Shown here: in pieces, positions 51,192 to 60,740 of the stretch | Position numbering within the stretch: the stretch's first letter is position 1 | Layout of the letters: every line of letters starts with the position of its first letter | DNA from: Emticicia fluvialis | Lineage (GTDB): Bacteria > Bacteroidota > Bacteroidia > Cytophagales > Spirosomataceae | DNA length: 64,000 bases | Assembly (NCBI RefSeq): GCF_024793945.1 | Contig: NZ_JANUSD010000008.1 | Location: forward strand, 199,661-263,660 | Reading direction: 5' to 3' | Notes under the pieces: model-generated | Told to the model about the DNA's origin: nothing | What the model saw: only the letters and a program-made list of their open reading frames with translations | Database searches by the model: none | Program-made: the position numbers and the translations under genes

Positions 51192-52067
51192 ATGAGCGTT
51201 TTAGTCAATAAAAATTCAAAGATAATTGTTCAGGGATTTACCGGCTCTGAAGGAACTTTCCATGCCGGACAAATGATAGAATACGGTACTAACGTGGTGG
51301 GTGGTGTTACACCCGGCAAAGGTGGCCAGGAGCATCTGGGCAAACCTGTTTTCAACACTGTTGAGCAGGCCGTAATCTCAACAGGAGCAGACGTTTCAAT
51401 TATTTTTGTGCCACCTGCTTTTGCAGCTGATGCCATTATGGAAGCGGCCGATGCGGGTATCAAGGTAATCGTTTGTATTACTGAGGGTATCCCAACCAAA
51501 GACATGGTAGTGGCAAAGTCTTATATTCAAGGCAAAGACGTTCGTTTAATTGGCCCTAACTGCCCGGGTATTATCACAGCAGAAGAATGTAAAGTAGGTA
51601 TTATGCCAGGCTTTATATTTAAAAAAGGAACAATCGGTGTGGTTTCTAAGTCAGGTACGCTTACTTATGAAGCAGTAGACCAGCTAACCAAAGCCGGTTT
51701 AGGGCAAACCACGGCTATCGGTATTGGTGGTGACCCGATTATCGGTACTACTACCAAAGAGGCTGTAGAATTGCTGATGAACGACCCTGAAACAGAAGGT
51801 ATTGTGATGATTGGTGAGATTGGCGGAGGCATGGAAGCAGAAGCGGCTCGTTGGATTAAAGAAAACGGTACCAAACCTGTGGTTGGTTTCATAGCCGGCC
51901 AGACCGCCCCTAAGGGCCGTCGTATGGGTCATGCGGGTGCCATCATTGGCGGAGCTGATGATACAGCTGCAGCAAAAATGAAAATTATGGCCGAATGTGG
52001 TATCCACGTGGTGGCTTCGCCGGCTGATATCGGTGCCACAATGTTGAAAGCATTAGGCAGAGCATAA
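51192..52067 (+). CDS. sucD: Succinyl-CoA synthetase alpha subunit
   Basis: TCA-cycle substrate-level phosphorylation enzyme. The 291-residue alpha subunit has the CoA-binding domain (SVLVNKNSKIIVQGFTGSEGTFHAGQMI), GPNCPGIITAEECKVGIMPG, SKSGTLTYEAV, and the phosphohistidine region APKGRRMGHAGAIIGGADDTA. The beta subunit gene sucC is not next to it, so the subunits are encoded apart in this genome. Confidence 0.97.
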   Translation: MSVLVNKNSKIIVQGFTGSEGTFHAGQMIEYGTNVVGGVTPGKGGQEHLGKPVFNTVEQAVISTGADVSIIFVPPAFAADAIMEAADAGIKVIVCITEGIPTKDMVVAKSYIQGKDVRLIGPNCPGIITAEECKVGIMPGFIFKKGTIGVVSKSGTLTYEAVDQLTKAGLGQTTAIGIGGDPIIGTTTKEAVELLMNDPETEGIVMIGEIGGGMEAEAARWIKENGTKPVVGFIAGQTAPKGRRMGHAGAIIGGADDTAAAKMKIMAECGIHVVASPADIGATMLKALGRA

Positions 52068-52087
52068 TAAAAATTTTATTAGATGGT

Positions 52088-52120
52088 AAAGGTCAGATGT
52101 AGATATCTGACCTTTTTTTG
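52088..52120 (+). terminator. Intrinsic terminator of sucD
   Basis: AAAGGTCAGA (52088-52097) and TCTGACCTTT (52106-52115) pair over 10 bp, followed by a T-run. Confidence 0.8.
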
Positions 52121-52151
52121 TTAATTTTGCGAAAAATTTCATAATAATAGT

Positions 52152-53306
52152 TTGAAAAAAGGCCTCTATTTACTCTTCCTTTTGCTTTCCTATAATTTGT
52201 TCGCTGGAACTGTCGGGCCAAACGGAGAGTATTACCTGGTGCATGATTACCATGACGACTGGCGCGTGTATAGCGACCGGGCGAAGGCTTACGTACCTTA
52301 TATTTCAGAGCAGCATGTCAATTATCCGGCACATACTGTTTTTTGTGATATTGAAAGCAACCGTGGCTATAACCTGTTGATTCAGGTGCAGAAAGAAGAT
52401 AACTTTTTGTTTATCAATGGCTCACTCAGGCAGAAAATACCAGCAAACAGCTGGATTGTGCTGAACGTAGACAGCCTCTACAAGGTTTATCGCCAGCCCC
52501 AGATTTTCATAACTTTATACGGCTCGCCGGATATAGCGTATAAAAAACTGTATATGGGCTATAAGCGGCAATTGAATCAGAAACCTATTATACTGGCAGA
52601 GTCGGGCATTAAGGCGCAACCACGCGCGCCAACGCCATACAAAAATTATTTTGTGCTGGTGTCGGTATTTATACTGATTATATTTACCTACCTGTCAAAC
52701 TCATACGTAAGAGCGTTTGACAGATACTATAATCTGCAGGATTTGTTCAAAACCCTGGTGAGAGATCAGTCTTTTCTGATTAACCGCCCGTTGAACCGCA
52801 TGAACATTTTGTTTATTTCAATGCTGGCTATGCTTATCAGCTTTTTTTATATGCTACTACAAAGCAAGGGCATTAATGTTTTTGGGTCGAAGACATTCCT
52901 GCAGGAAGGCGAAACCTTTGGTGTGCTGGCGTCAAACTATTTCCGTATCTGCCTGATTGTGTTTATTGCGCTTATTTTCAAGTATTTTTTCATCAGTCTG
53001 ATTGGCCAGTTATTTAATCTCGAAAAAGTAGTAGACCTGCACTATTTTAAAATTATTCAGTCGTCTATTATTTTCTACAGTGCTTTGGTTCTGGTTTTGC
53101 TGGTGATGTTTTTAGAGTATTTTCCGATTGACCTTAACTGGTCGGCGTACTTATATACACCCGTTATTTTGTTCTATCTGGTACGGTTCTTTATTGTGTA
53201 TTTTACGATAAATAGAAGTGTAACCATTCCAAGTCTTTATTTAATTTCGTACCTTTGCATTGTCGAACTGTTACCTATTGTGCTTGGAATCAGATTCGCT
53301 ATTTAA
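52152..53306 (+). CDS. DUF4271-family membrane protein
   Basis: The 384-residue protein has a signal peptide or N-terminal anchor (KKGLYLLFLLLSYNLFAGTVGP), a periplasmic region of ~140 residues (DYHDDWRVYSDRAKAYVPY...), and five or six transmembrane helices from about residue 160 on (YFVLVSVFILIIFTYLS, FISMLAMLISFFYMLL, LIVFIALIFKYFFISLI, SSIIFYSALVLVLLVMFL). It fits the DUF4271 family that is often encoded next to uroporphyrinogen-III synthase in Bacteroidota. The start is a TTG at 52152. Confidence 0.78.
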   Translation: MKKGLYLLFLLLSYNLFAGTVGPNGEYYLVHDYHDDWRVYSDRAKAYVPYISEQHVNYPAHTVFCDIESNRGYNLLIQVQKEDNFLFINGSLRQKIPANSWIVLNVDSLYKVYRQPQIFITLYGSPDIAYKKLYMGYKRQLNQKPIILAESGIKAQPRAPTPYKNYFVLVSVFILIIFTYLSNSYVRAFDRYYNLQDLFKTLVRDQSFLINRPLNRMNILFISMLAMLISFFYMLLQSKGINVFGSKTFLQEGETFGVLASNYFRICLIVFIALIFKYFFISLIGQLFNLEKVVDLHYFKIIQSSIIFYSALVLVLLVMFLEYFPIDLNWSAYLYTPVILFYLVRFFIVYFTINRSVTIPSLYLISYLCIVELLPIVLGIRFAI

Positions 53307-53388
53307 TGGTCGGGTGTGTTATAGACGCGATTTATTGACTTTTTTGTTGAATTAAAATAAGAATTCTGTACTTGAAACCCGCAATTGG

Positions 53389-54174
53389 ATGAGTGTAATG
53401 ACAGATAAACTTCTTCAAGAACGCCTCCGTAAAGTTGAGAGCATTTTAGTGACCCAGGCAAGACCGGCAGACGAGAAGTCTCCGTATTTTGAATTAGCCA
53501 GAAAATACAATCTTAAGGTAGATTTCCGCCCTTTCATTGAGGTAAAAGGCTTGGATCACCGCGACTTCCGCCGTCAGAAAGTGGATATCCTGGCGCATAC
53601 GGCTATCATACTTACCAGCCGTAATGCCGTTGATAACTTCTTCCGGATAGCGAAAGAACTACGCATTGAAATACCGATAGACATGAAGTATTTCTGTATT
53701 TCAGAGCAAACTGCCAATTATTTACAGAAATACATAGTTATTAGAAAACGTAAGATTTTTGTAGGGCAGAAAACAGCTGCTGACCTGGAAGCATTGATTC
53801 TGAAACATAAAAACGAGAAATTCCTGTTTCCGTGTTCAAACATCAGAAGCAATGATATCCCCAATATCATGAACCGTAATGACCTGCACCTCACAGAGGC
53901 CATTATGTATGAAACTGTTCCGGCTGACTTATCAGATCTGACAGAGGTTTTCTATGATATTATCTGTTTCTTCAGCCCATCAGGTATTACGTCTTTAGAC
54001 CATAATTTCCCGAACTGGCAGCAAAACCATACGCGTCTGGCGGCATTCGGGCCAACCACGGCCAAGGCCATCAGAGACGCAGGCTATATTCTTGATATTG
54101 AAGCGCCGCTTCCTAATGCACCTTCTATGACAGGCGCCCTGGAACTTTACATAAAAAAGGCGAATCATATCTGA
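53389..54174 (+). CDS. hemD: Uroporphyrinogen-III synthase
   Basis: Converts hydroxymethylbilane to uroporphyrinogen III in heme synthesis. The 261-residue protein has the expected two-lobed, alternating alpha/beta pattern (SILVTQARPADEKSPYFELA, ILTSRNAVDNFFRIA, FCISEQTANYLQKYI, LFPCSNIRSNDIPNIM, ICFFSPSGITSLDHNFP, LAAFGPTTAKAIRDAGY). The second ATG at 53398 is an alternative start. Terminated by the hairpin at 54182-54217. Confidence 0.88.
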   Translation: MSVMTDKLLQERLRKVESILVTQARPADEKSPYFELARKYNLKVDFRPFIEVKGLDHRDFRRQKVDILAHTAIILTSRNAVDNFFRIAKELRIEIPIDMKYFCISEQTANYLQKYIVIRKRKIFVGQKTAADLEALILKHKNEKFLFPCSNIRSNDIPNIMNRNDLHLTEAIMYETVPADLSDLTEVFYDIICFFSPSGITSLDHNFPNWQQNHTRLAAFGPTTAKAIRDAGYILDIEAPLPNAPSMTGALELYIKKANHI

Positions 54175-54181
54175 CACAATT

Positions 54182-54217
54182 AATTAGGCTAAACTACAAG
54201 TTTAGCCTAATTTTTTA
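54182..54217 (+). terminator. Intrinsic terminator of hemD
   Basis: AATTAGGCTAAAC (54182-54194) and GTTTAGCCTAATT (54200-54212) pair perfectly over 13 bp, followed by TTTTTACG. Confidence 0.85.
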
Positions 54218-54287
54218 CGTTATACTCTTGCACATAGTATTTTTGCTTATATTGCTTTAGTAAAACAGAAATAGCCCCGGGCCAACT

Positions 54288-55238
54288 ATGAAAAAAATTT
54301 ACATTTTAATATTGTCTTTGGCATATTTTACAGCTTCTGCTCAACAAGACACACAATTCAGTCATTATTACTTTAACCAGTTATTCTTTAACCCGGCCAC
54401 TGCGGGGTCAGAGAATGTTACACGTTTTCAGGCCCTTTACAGAACACAATATACAGGTTACCAGAGTACTTATGACGAAGGCGGCGCACCTGTTTCTCAG
54501 GTTATTTCGGCCAACGTGCCTTTAAAATTAATCAAAAGCGGTATAGGTCTTACATTCGTAAACGATAAGATAGGGGCGAGTATCCAGCGAGACCTGAAAC
54601 TTTCTTATGCTTATCATATACCCATTGGCGGCAGCCAGCTGGCTATTGGTGTTAATGGGGGGCTGTATACCAGAGGTATTGATTACGGTAAATTGCGCCC
54701 GAGAGACAATAATGACCCCTTGCTGGGTACCGGTATTGTGAGCCAGTCAGAGTTCGATTTCGGCGCCGGTGCTTATTTATATAATCCGGGGTATTCGCTG
54801 GGGTTGTCAGTTAACCATATCAACGAACCCAAGTTTGGTCTGGCAACCAAAACAGCCACTAACGCGTTGCAAAGGAGTGCATACCTGACGGGCAGTATGT
54901 TGTTTGGGGTTTCTTACATGGTTGATATCAGCCCCATGTTTATTGTTAGTTCAAATCTTAGCAACATGAGCCTTACAACGGTTTCAGCCGGAGCCATAGC
55001 AACTTATGACAACACCTATTGGGTAGGTGGCAGCTATAGAATAGGCGATGCCGCAACAGCGCTTTTAGGAGCCAATATTTTTAACGGCAGCATGAGAATA
55101 GGCTACGCCATTGATGTGATAGTGAACGGGGCGAAGGCAAAAAGCGCTACCACGCATGAGATACTGCTCAGCTATTCGCTGGCACCACCAAGAGCCGGTA
55201 AAAAATCGATTATCAGAACACCACGATATAGATATTAA
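54288..55238 (+). CDS. porP: PorP/SprF-family outer-membrane protein, type IX secretion
   Basis: The 316-residue protein has a signal peptide (MKKIYILILSLAYFTASAQ) and the PorP/SprF signature QDTQFSHYYFNQLFFNPATAGS near the N-terminus, followed by a beta-barrel (GLTFVNDKIGASIQRDLKLSYAYHIPIG, YSLGLSVNHINEP, SYRIGDAATALLGANIF). PorP proteins anchor T9SS or gliding components at the outer membrane. The gldKLMN genes follow after a 440-bp gap, so porP may be its own unit. Confidence 0.9.
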   Translation: MKKIYILILSLAYFTASAQQDTQFSHYYFNQLFFNPATAGSENVTRFQALYRTQYTGYQSTYDEGGAPVSQVISANVPLKLIKSGIGLTFVNDKIGASIQRDLKLSYAYHIPIGGSQLAIGVNGGLYTRGIDYGKLRPRDNNDPLLGTGIVSQSEFDFGAGAYLYNPGYSLGLSVNHINEPKFGLATKTATNALQRSAYLTGSMLFGVSYMVDISPMFIVSSNLSNMSLTTVSAGAIATYDNTYWVGGSYRIGDAATALLGANIFNGSMRIGYAIDVIVNGAKAKSATTHEILLSYSLAPPRAGKKSIIRTPRYRY

Positions 55239-55679
55239 AACCAGCTCTGAAACTAAACTTGGATAATAAAATTGAACTGTTTTGATTAATATTGACAAGG
55301 TTTTGAATCATTAAGCAACATAAAAAGAAGGCCGGAGGAAACGTTAGTGATTCATTAGGGTATATTTCACTTCTCAGCTCTGAATCGTCAAATAATAGTT
55401 TCGGTAAATCTGCCGTTCAATTATCAAACGGAATCTTCCTCATTTTTTATTTTATTGCTTCTTTACCCGGCCCATTACGCTGTGCAGATAAACAGCTCAG
55501 ATACCGCAAAAAAAACAGTTTTTAATGCGATAATGGCCCGAAACTTGTGGATTATCCTATTGATTCAATTTTTTTCATAACTTTGCATACTAATACAATA
55601 ATAAATTCATTGGCCTCGTTTTTACAACGAGTAGATTAAAATACCCCAAAATATCAGATTATTAACTTGTTTTACACGT
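55239..55679. other. Intergenic region between porP and gldK
   Basis: About 440 bp without a gene. It carries a TAACTTTG -7-like element (55578-55585) ahead of gldK. No obvious terminator or RNA structure was recognised. Confidence 0.5.
55560..55585 (+). promoter_or_regulatory. Possible gldK promoter
   Basis: TAACTTTG (55578-55585) fits the -7 motif; the nearest TTG (55560-55562) is 15 bases upstream, shorter than the usual 17-23. Start would be near 55592, leader about 88 bases. Confidence 0.35.
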
Positions 55680-56768
55680 ATGAACAAGCAAACGCTTAAG
55701 ACCTTATTTAGAAGTCTGTTAATTGTTGCCCCAATTGTTATGATGCAGGCGTGTGGTTCTTCGGGCAAGAATCCTCTCAGCGGACTATTTGGAGGAAAGA
55801 AAGGAAAAGGCGGTAACTCCGGAATGGATGGCATCCGTAATGGGCAAATTAATGCGAACGCTCGTAAAGGATATAAGCAGGTTGCACCCGACGGTATGGT
55901 ATTGATTCCCTCAGGGTCATTGTTGATGGGTCAGGCCGATGAAGACGTGATGTCAGCAAGGGTTTCAATGAATAAACGCGTAACCATTGTGTCGTTCTAT
56001 ATGGACGAAACCGAAATCACCAATCATGAGTACCGCCAGTTTGTCAATCGCATGATTGAAGATTCTGCTTCTGTAATTGGCGAAGAGTTTATTATGTCTG
56101 AGTTATATCCTGATACTTTAGTATGGACCAAAGACTTTACCTATCATAACGGCGACCAGATGACAGAAGATTACTACGGGTTACCGGCTTTTGACAACTA
56201 CCCTGTTGTGGGTGTAAGTTGGGATGCCGCCCGTTATTTCTGTAAATGGCGATCAAAGTTATATAATGCGTATCTGGCAGAGCATAAGTCTTACCGCTCG
56301 CCCAGTTTCCGTCTGCCATCTGAAGCAGAGTGGGAGTGGGCCGCACGTGGTGGTAAAGAAGGCGCCAAGTATCCGTGGGGTAACCCTTATATTGCTAACG
56401 GAAAGGGTTGTTTTTTGGCCAACTTTAAGCCGTATCGTGGTAACTACCGTGCCGACGGATACCCATACACCGCCCCTGCCAATGCCTTTAATGCCAACGA
56501 CTACGGCTTGTATAACATGGCAGGAAACGTAGCCGAGTGGTGTGAAGACGCCTATGCTGATTCTTACATGCCTATTACCTGGGATTTGAACCCTGTCTAC
56601 AACGACGAAAACGAACCCAGAAAAGTAATTAAAGGTGGCTCATGGAAAGATGTGGCTTATTTTCTGGAAACTGGTACTAACACTTTTGAATACCGCAATG
56701 TGCGTCGTTCATACATCGGTTTCCGGTGCGTGATGAACCGCCTGGGGGGTGTTCCAGGAAGAGACTGA
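55680..56768 (+). CDS. gldK: Gliding motility lipoprotein GldK (T9SS)
   Basis: Outer-membrane lipoprotein that forms the periplasmic ring with GldN. The 362 residues have a lipobox ending at Cys25 (VMMQAC), a Gly/Lys-rich linker (GKNPLSGLFGGKKGKGGN) and an FGE-sulfatase-type domain (MVLIPSGSLLMGQADED, ETEITNHEYRQFV, YPWGNPYI, MAGNVAEWCEDAY, VIKGGSWKDVAYFLETG, RRSYIGFRCV). The four gld genes follow one another; a hairpin after gldK suggests partial termination before gldL. Confidence 0.95.
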   Translation: MNKQTLKTLFRSLLIVAPIVMMQACGSSGKNPLSGLFGGKKGKGGNSGMDGIRNGQINANARKGYKQVAPDGMVLIPSGSLLMGQADEDVMSARVSMNKRVTIVSFYMDETEITNHEYRQFVNRMIEDSASVIGEEFIMSELYPDTLVWTKDFTYHNGDQMTEDYYGLPAFDNYPVVGVSWDAARYFCKWRSKLYNAYLAEHKSYRSPSFRLPSEAEWEWAARGGKEGAKYPWGNPYIANGKGCFLANFKPYRGNYRADGYPYTAPANAFNANDYGLYNMAGNVAEWCEDAYADSYMPITWDLNPVYNDENEPRKVIKGGSWKDVAYFLETGTNTFEYRNVRRSYIGFRCVMNRLGGVPGRD

Positions 56769-56778
56769 TATGAATAAT

Positions 56779-56837
56779 TAATTGCGAAACATGAAGGACG
56801 TGTATTCTTACAGAATGCTATCTTCGTGTTTCGCAAT
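56779..56837 (+). terminator. Hairpin between gldK and gldL
   Basis: AATTGCGAAACATGAAG (56779-56795) and CTTCGTGTTTCGCAATT (56821-56837) pair over 17 bp with one G-T pair; loop 25 bases. No long T-run, so it may be an attenuator or an mRNA stabiliser. Confidence 0.55.
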
Positions 56838-56967
56838 TGTGCTATTTAGATAAATATTTTTTTATCAGAATAATTGGTGATTAATTTTTTATAGTCGCAC
56901 AAATTCTTTATTTCGTAACCGAATAACCTTATTTATACTTAAGTAAACTCTTAATTTATTTAAACAG

Positions 56968-57783
56968 ATGGCAGCAAAGAATAATACGAATTTCTTTTGG
57001 GACAAACTAGTACCTACTATTTATGCATTGGGTGCATCAGTTGTGATTCTGGGTGCGATGGGTAAAATTATGCATTATGAGTCACTGGCATTTATGCTCC
57101 CCATAGGATTAGCAACCGAGGCATTTATTTTCGTTTTATATGCAATTCAATCTTTTTTGTTTCCTCCGGTAGATTATCAGTGGGAAAGAGCCTATCCTGA
57201 ACTGGCTGATGATTATCAGGGCGAGCCTGTAAGAAGAAGCGCTGCAGCACCTGCACAGGGCAATGGTCTTACTGCCAGATTTGATGATATGCTGGCTAAT
57301 GCCAAAATTACGCCTGATGTATTTGATAACCTTAAAAGCGGTATTCAGAATCTGACAGGCCAGATAGCTAAAATGACAGACATCAGCGATGCAACAGTAG
57401 CCACCAGCGAATATGCAAAAAATGTAAAAGCGGCTTCAACACAAATAACTGCTATGAACAGCGCCTACGGAACAGCCGTAGTAGCCATGAACAGCATGGC
57501 AGATGCCACCAAAGATGCGCAGGAATACAGAGCGCAGTTTGGTAAAATTACCCAGAATATGGGCGCTCTGAATGCCGTTTATGAATTGGAGTTACAAGAT
57601 ACCAACAAGCACCTGAAAGCCATGAATGCATTCTACAGCAACCTGAGCGTTGCCATGCAGGATATGGCAGAGGCATCTAAGGAAACACAGCAATTTAAGT
57701 CAGAATTGTCTAAATTGACTAATAACCTTAGCTCGTTAAACAATGTATACGGCAGCATGTTGTCGGCAATGAGAGGCAACTAA
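56968..57783 (+). CDS. gldL: Gliding motility protein GldL (T9SS motor)
   Basis: Inner-membrane stator-like protein. The 271 residues begin with two transmembrane helices (TIYALGASVVILGAMGKIM, LAFMLPIGLATEAFIFVLYAIQSFLF), then a cytoplasmic region with an internal repeat in the C-terminal half (two copies of about 50-60 residues: AMNxxYxxxxxAMxxMAxA...AQEYRAQFGKITQNM / ETQQFKSELSKLTNNL). It forms the proton-driven motor with GldM. 184 bp after the gldK hairpin region and 96 bp before gldM. Confidence 0.95.
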   Translation: MAAKNNTNFFWDKLVPTIYALGASVVILGAMGKIMHYESLAFMLPIGLATEAFIFVLYAIQSFLFPPVDYQWERAYPELADDYQGEPVRRSAAAPAQGNGLTARFDDMLANAKITPDVFDNLKSGIQNLTGQIAKMTDISDATVATSEYAKNVKAASTQITAMNSAYGTAVVAMNSMADATKDAQEYRAQFGKITQNMGALNAVYELELQDTNKHLKAMNAFYSNLSVAMQDMAEASKETQQFKSELSKLTNNLSSLNNVYGSMLSAMRGN

Positions 57784-57879
57784 TCGTTTGGCGTTTGTTA
57801 AGCCGGCAAGTTAATCTTATGGCTTTATAAACGGCAGGCACAGTTAAAATTTTTACTAACCGTATAATACTCAATATAT

Positions 57880-59481
57880 ATGGCAGCTGGAAAAGAGTCA
57901 CCACGGCAGAAGATGATCAATATGATGTATCTTGTTCTGACCGCAATGTTGGCACTCCAAATAAGTAACGCTATTCTACAAAAATTTCAGTTATTGAATA
58001 ATAGTCTGGAAAGAGCAAACTCATCGGCTAATGAAACAAACGAAAAGTCGGTAGGGGCAATCAAAAAGGAAATTGAAAAACCTGGTGGCGAAAAATATGC
58101 AGATGTTTTACGTAGAGCTAATGATGTCAGAAAACTGACAGCCGAAATAGATTCTTACATAGGAAGCCTGAAGCAGGAGGTTATCAATGCCGGAGGCGGA
58201 TTTGACGCCGAAACTGGTGGTGTTAAAAACCCTTCAGAAGAAGAGAAGGTTGCTATACTGATGGTAGGGGCCAACAAAAACGGTAAAGGCTATGAATTGA
58301 AGAAAAAACTGAACGAATACGTAATTGCCCTGCAAAAACTAGGCGACCCAAGCGTAAAAATGTCTGACCTGGCCATTGATGCCTCAGAAGACCCCGCGCT
58401 TGCCAAAACCGATGTTACCACCAGAAAGAAAGATTTTTCTGAACTCTATTTTGCTCAGACTCCGGTGCCTGCGGCATTGGCCGTATTGAGCCAGAAACAA
58501 TCGGAGGTACGCCGTCTGGAAGCGCAGACCCTTGAGTACCTGGCTAAACAAGTAGGTATACAAGAGATTAAGTTTGACGAAATTTTTGCGGTGGTTATTC
58601 CTGATGCCCGCGCCGTCGTGGCAGGCCAGAAATACCATGCCGAAATTGCCATCGGAGCCTATTCAAAATCTATTACTCCGCGTATCAGTATCAATGGTAG
58701 CTCTATCCCTGTAAAAGATGGGAAAGGAATTTATGAACTGACAGCACAAGGTGGTGAGTACGATAAAAACGGTAAGTTGACGCGTTCTTTCAGAGCCAGT
58801 GTATCTTACCCTGCGCCTGACGGTAGCCTGAAAACCGTTGACAAAGAAGAATCATATACCGTATTACAGCCATCAGTACAGATTGAGTCTGCCTCATTGC
58901 CTCCTTTGTACTTTAAGTGTGCCAACGAGATTCAGACTTCTTCGCCTGGCCTTGGCGCGCTTTATTCACCAACTTTTGGTGGTTCTGGCGCTGAGTTCAT
59001 TCCAGGTGGTGGTGGCAAGGTAACTGTGGTGCCTAATTCGGCACAGGTAACCATGAATGTAAGCAACGGTGGTTCTGTTCTGAAGAGCTTCCCTTTCAGA
59101 GTACGTCGTGTACCTAAACCTGATGTATATTTTACAAATCAGTCTGGTGCAAAATTGAACGAGAAAGGTGGAGAAACGGCGGCTTCATTGCGCGTTATTA
59201 ATGCAGTGGCCGCAGCAGACGAGAACTTTAAAACTACTAACCCTAAAGATGCCGCATTCCGTGTGGCAGAGTATCAGGTTTTTCTGGCACGTGGTAGCAA
59301 ACCGCTGGGTAGCGTGGTGTCTAATGGCGGCCCGGCAAATATTTCAAGTTTGGCGCAACAAGCACAAGCAGGAGACCGTTATGTAATTGAAATAAAAAGG
59401 GTAGAACGTAGAAACTTTAAAGGTGAAATTGAGTCGGTTGAGATTGGGAGTTCGTCAATTACAACAATTAACTTGAAATAA
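57880..59481 (+). CDS. gldM: Gliding motility protein GldM (T9SS motor)
   Basis: Single-pass inner-membrane protein with a large periplasmic part that spans toward the GldKN ring. The 533-residue product has one N-terminal transmembrane helix (MINMMYLVLTAMLALQISNAILQKF), an alpha-helical domain (about 40-230) and several beta-domains (VVIPDARAVVAGQKYHAEIAIGAYSKS, SVQIESASLPPLYF, QVTMNVSNGGSVLKSFPFRVRRVPKPDVYF). Follows gldL and precedes gldN by 23 bp. Confidence 0.95.
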   Translation: MAAGKESPRQKMINMMYLVLTAMLALQISNAILQKFQLLNNSLERANSSANETNEKSVGAIKKEIEKPGGEKYADVLRRANDVRKLTAEIDSYIGSLKQEVINAGGGFDAETGGVKNPSEEEKVAILMVGANKNGKGYELKKKLNEYVIALQKLGDPSVKMSDLAIDASEDPALAKTDVTTRKKDFSELYFAQTPVPAALAVLSQKQSEVRRLEAQTLEYLAKQVGIQEIKFDEIFAVVIPDARAVVAGQKYHAEIAIGAYSKSITPRISINGSSIPVKDGKGIYELTAQGGEYDKNGKLTRSFRASVSYPAPDGSLKTVDKEESYTVLQPSVQIESASLPPLYFKCANEIQTSSPGLGALYSPTFGGSGAEFIPGGGGKVTVVPNSAQVTMNVSNGGSVLKSFPFRVRRVPKPDVYFTNQSGAKLNEKGGETAASLRVINAVAAADENFKTTNPKDAAFRVAEYQVFLARGSKPLGSVVSNGGPANISSLAQQAQAGDRYVIEIKRVERRNFKGEIESVEIGSSSITTINLK

Positions 59482-59504
59482 AAGGTTTAAATAAATTGAA
59501 GCTA

Positions 59505-60380
59505 ATGAGAAAATTACAAGGCCTGGCTCTGGGTGTTGCATTAATAACCGGCCAGTTTGCAGTAGCTCAGGAAAAAACAAATGCTCAGGGTAATCCATTG
59601 TCGTTACGCCCGGTTAATGATGCTAACGTAATGTATAAAGTTACGCTATGGAGAAAGATTGACCTTCGCGAAAAGATGAATCAACCTTTTTTTGCAAAGG
59701 GTAATGAAATTACCAAGCATCTGATTGAAGGTGTGAAAGCGGGTGTTCTTGATGCCTATGCCAACGATTCATTAGTTACTAAACTGACACTGGAGCAATT
59801 CAGTGAACGTTTGCAGATTAAAGAAGAAAGTAGTGGGTTGTCTAAAGAAGAAAGAGAAGCTGGTTTTACTGATGCTCCTACCAGCGACGACGGCTGGGGT
59901 GGCGGAGGCGACAGCACCTCGAAGAATGACGGCTTCGGAAATAAAACAGTTATGCCAAGCGGTGCCACTGAGTATTTCCCGAATCAGTTAACAACCCTTG
60001 AATTGCGGGAAGACTGGCTTTTTGATAAACAACGCTCGAGACAGTATTATGATATCCAGTCTTTAGGAATCGTCATTCCTGCGGCACAGACAGCCCTGGG
60101 TTTTGACCGCGCCGTGGCGTATTTCAAGTTTAAAGACTTAGACCGTTATTTCAGATCAAATCCAAAATGTATCTGGTATAATGCAGCCAATACGGCTCAG
60201 CATAAAAACCTGGCTGATGCTTTTGAATTACGTTTCTTCCGTGGAAGAATCACCAAAAAATCAAATGCCGCAGACAGAGACCTGGACGACATCTATAAGT
60301 CGGCTCGGGAGGGTTTGCTGAAATCAGAACAACTTGAAAATGAATTAATGGAACTGGAGCATAACCTCTGGGAATATTAA
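59505..60380 (+). CDS. gldN: Gliding motility protein GldN (T9SS)
   Basis: Periplasmic T9SS ring component that binds GldK. The 291-residue protein starts at the ATG 59505 (a TTG at 59496 is an alternative), with a signal peptide (RKLQGLALGVALITGQFAVAQ). Signatures: LSLRPVNDANVMYKVTLWRKIDLREKMNQPFF, a Gly/Ser/Asp-rich insert (DDGWGGGGDSTSKNDGFGN) and YRYF-type C-terminal blocks (CIWYNAANTAQHKNLADAFELRFFRGRITKKSNAADRDLDDIY). Last gene of the gldKLMN series, ending at a strong terminator. Confidence 0.94.
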   Translation: MRKLQGLALGVALITGQFAVAQEKTNAQGNPLSLRPVNDANVMYKVTLWRKIDLREKMNQPFFAKGNEITKHLIEGVKAGVLDAYANDSLVTKLTLEQFSERLQIKEESSGLSKEEREAGFTDAPTSDDGWGGGGDSTSKNDGFGNKTVMPSGATEYFPNQLTTLELREDWLFDKQRSRQYYDIQSLGIVIPAAQTALGFDRAVAYFKFKDLDRYFRSNPKCIWYNAANTAQHKNLADAFELRFFRGRITKKSNAADRDLDDIYKSAREGLLKSEQLENELMELEHNLWEY

Positions 60381-60400
60381 GCTCATTCAATCAATAAGGC

Positions 60401-60437
60401 AAAAGGGGAGTAGCATCAGGCTATTCCCCTTTTTTAT
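60401..60437 (+). terminator. Intrinsic terminator of the gld cluster
   Basis: AAAAGGGGAGTAGC (60401-60414) and GCTATTCCCCTTTT (60420-60433) pair over 14 bp with one G-T pair, loop ATCAG, followed by T's. Confidence 0.85.
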
Positions 60438-60664
60438 TGCCCTTTAGCGGTTCATCTACCTGAATACCCGGGTTTAGGGTTGTTTTTAACACTCTTTAAC
60501 TTTTTTTAGCATAAAAAATCTTTTATTAGCTGCAACTTTGTTCCATCAATTCGCATCTTATTGATGTGTGAATAAAAGCGGGTAAATGACAAAAAACCAA
60601 CAATGCCGTTCATCAGTCTATTTAGCCATTCATCCACAACTCAAGAAAAAAATAGTACTATGTA

Positions 60665-60696
60665 TTGCATAATACCAAACAAAACATATATCTTTG
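60665..60696 (+). promoter_or_regulatory. Predicted promoter for the 116-residue secreted protein gene
   Basis: TTG (60665-60667) and TATCTTTG (60689-60696) are separated by 21 bases, within the Bacteroidota range, and lie about 44 bp before the ATG. Confidence 0.5.
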
Positions 60697-60740
60697 TATT
60701 GTCAATGAAATAACGGTAAATGTGCACTGAAAATAAAATT

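Noticed and set aside
54288..60380. gldJ or sprA next to gldKLMN
   Set aside because: No gene between porP and gldN or in the flanks carries their features; they must lie elsewhere.
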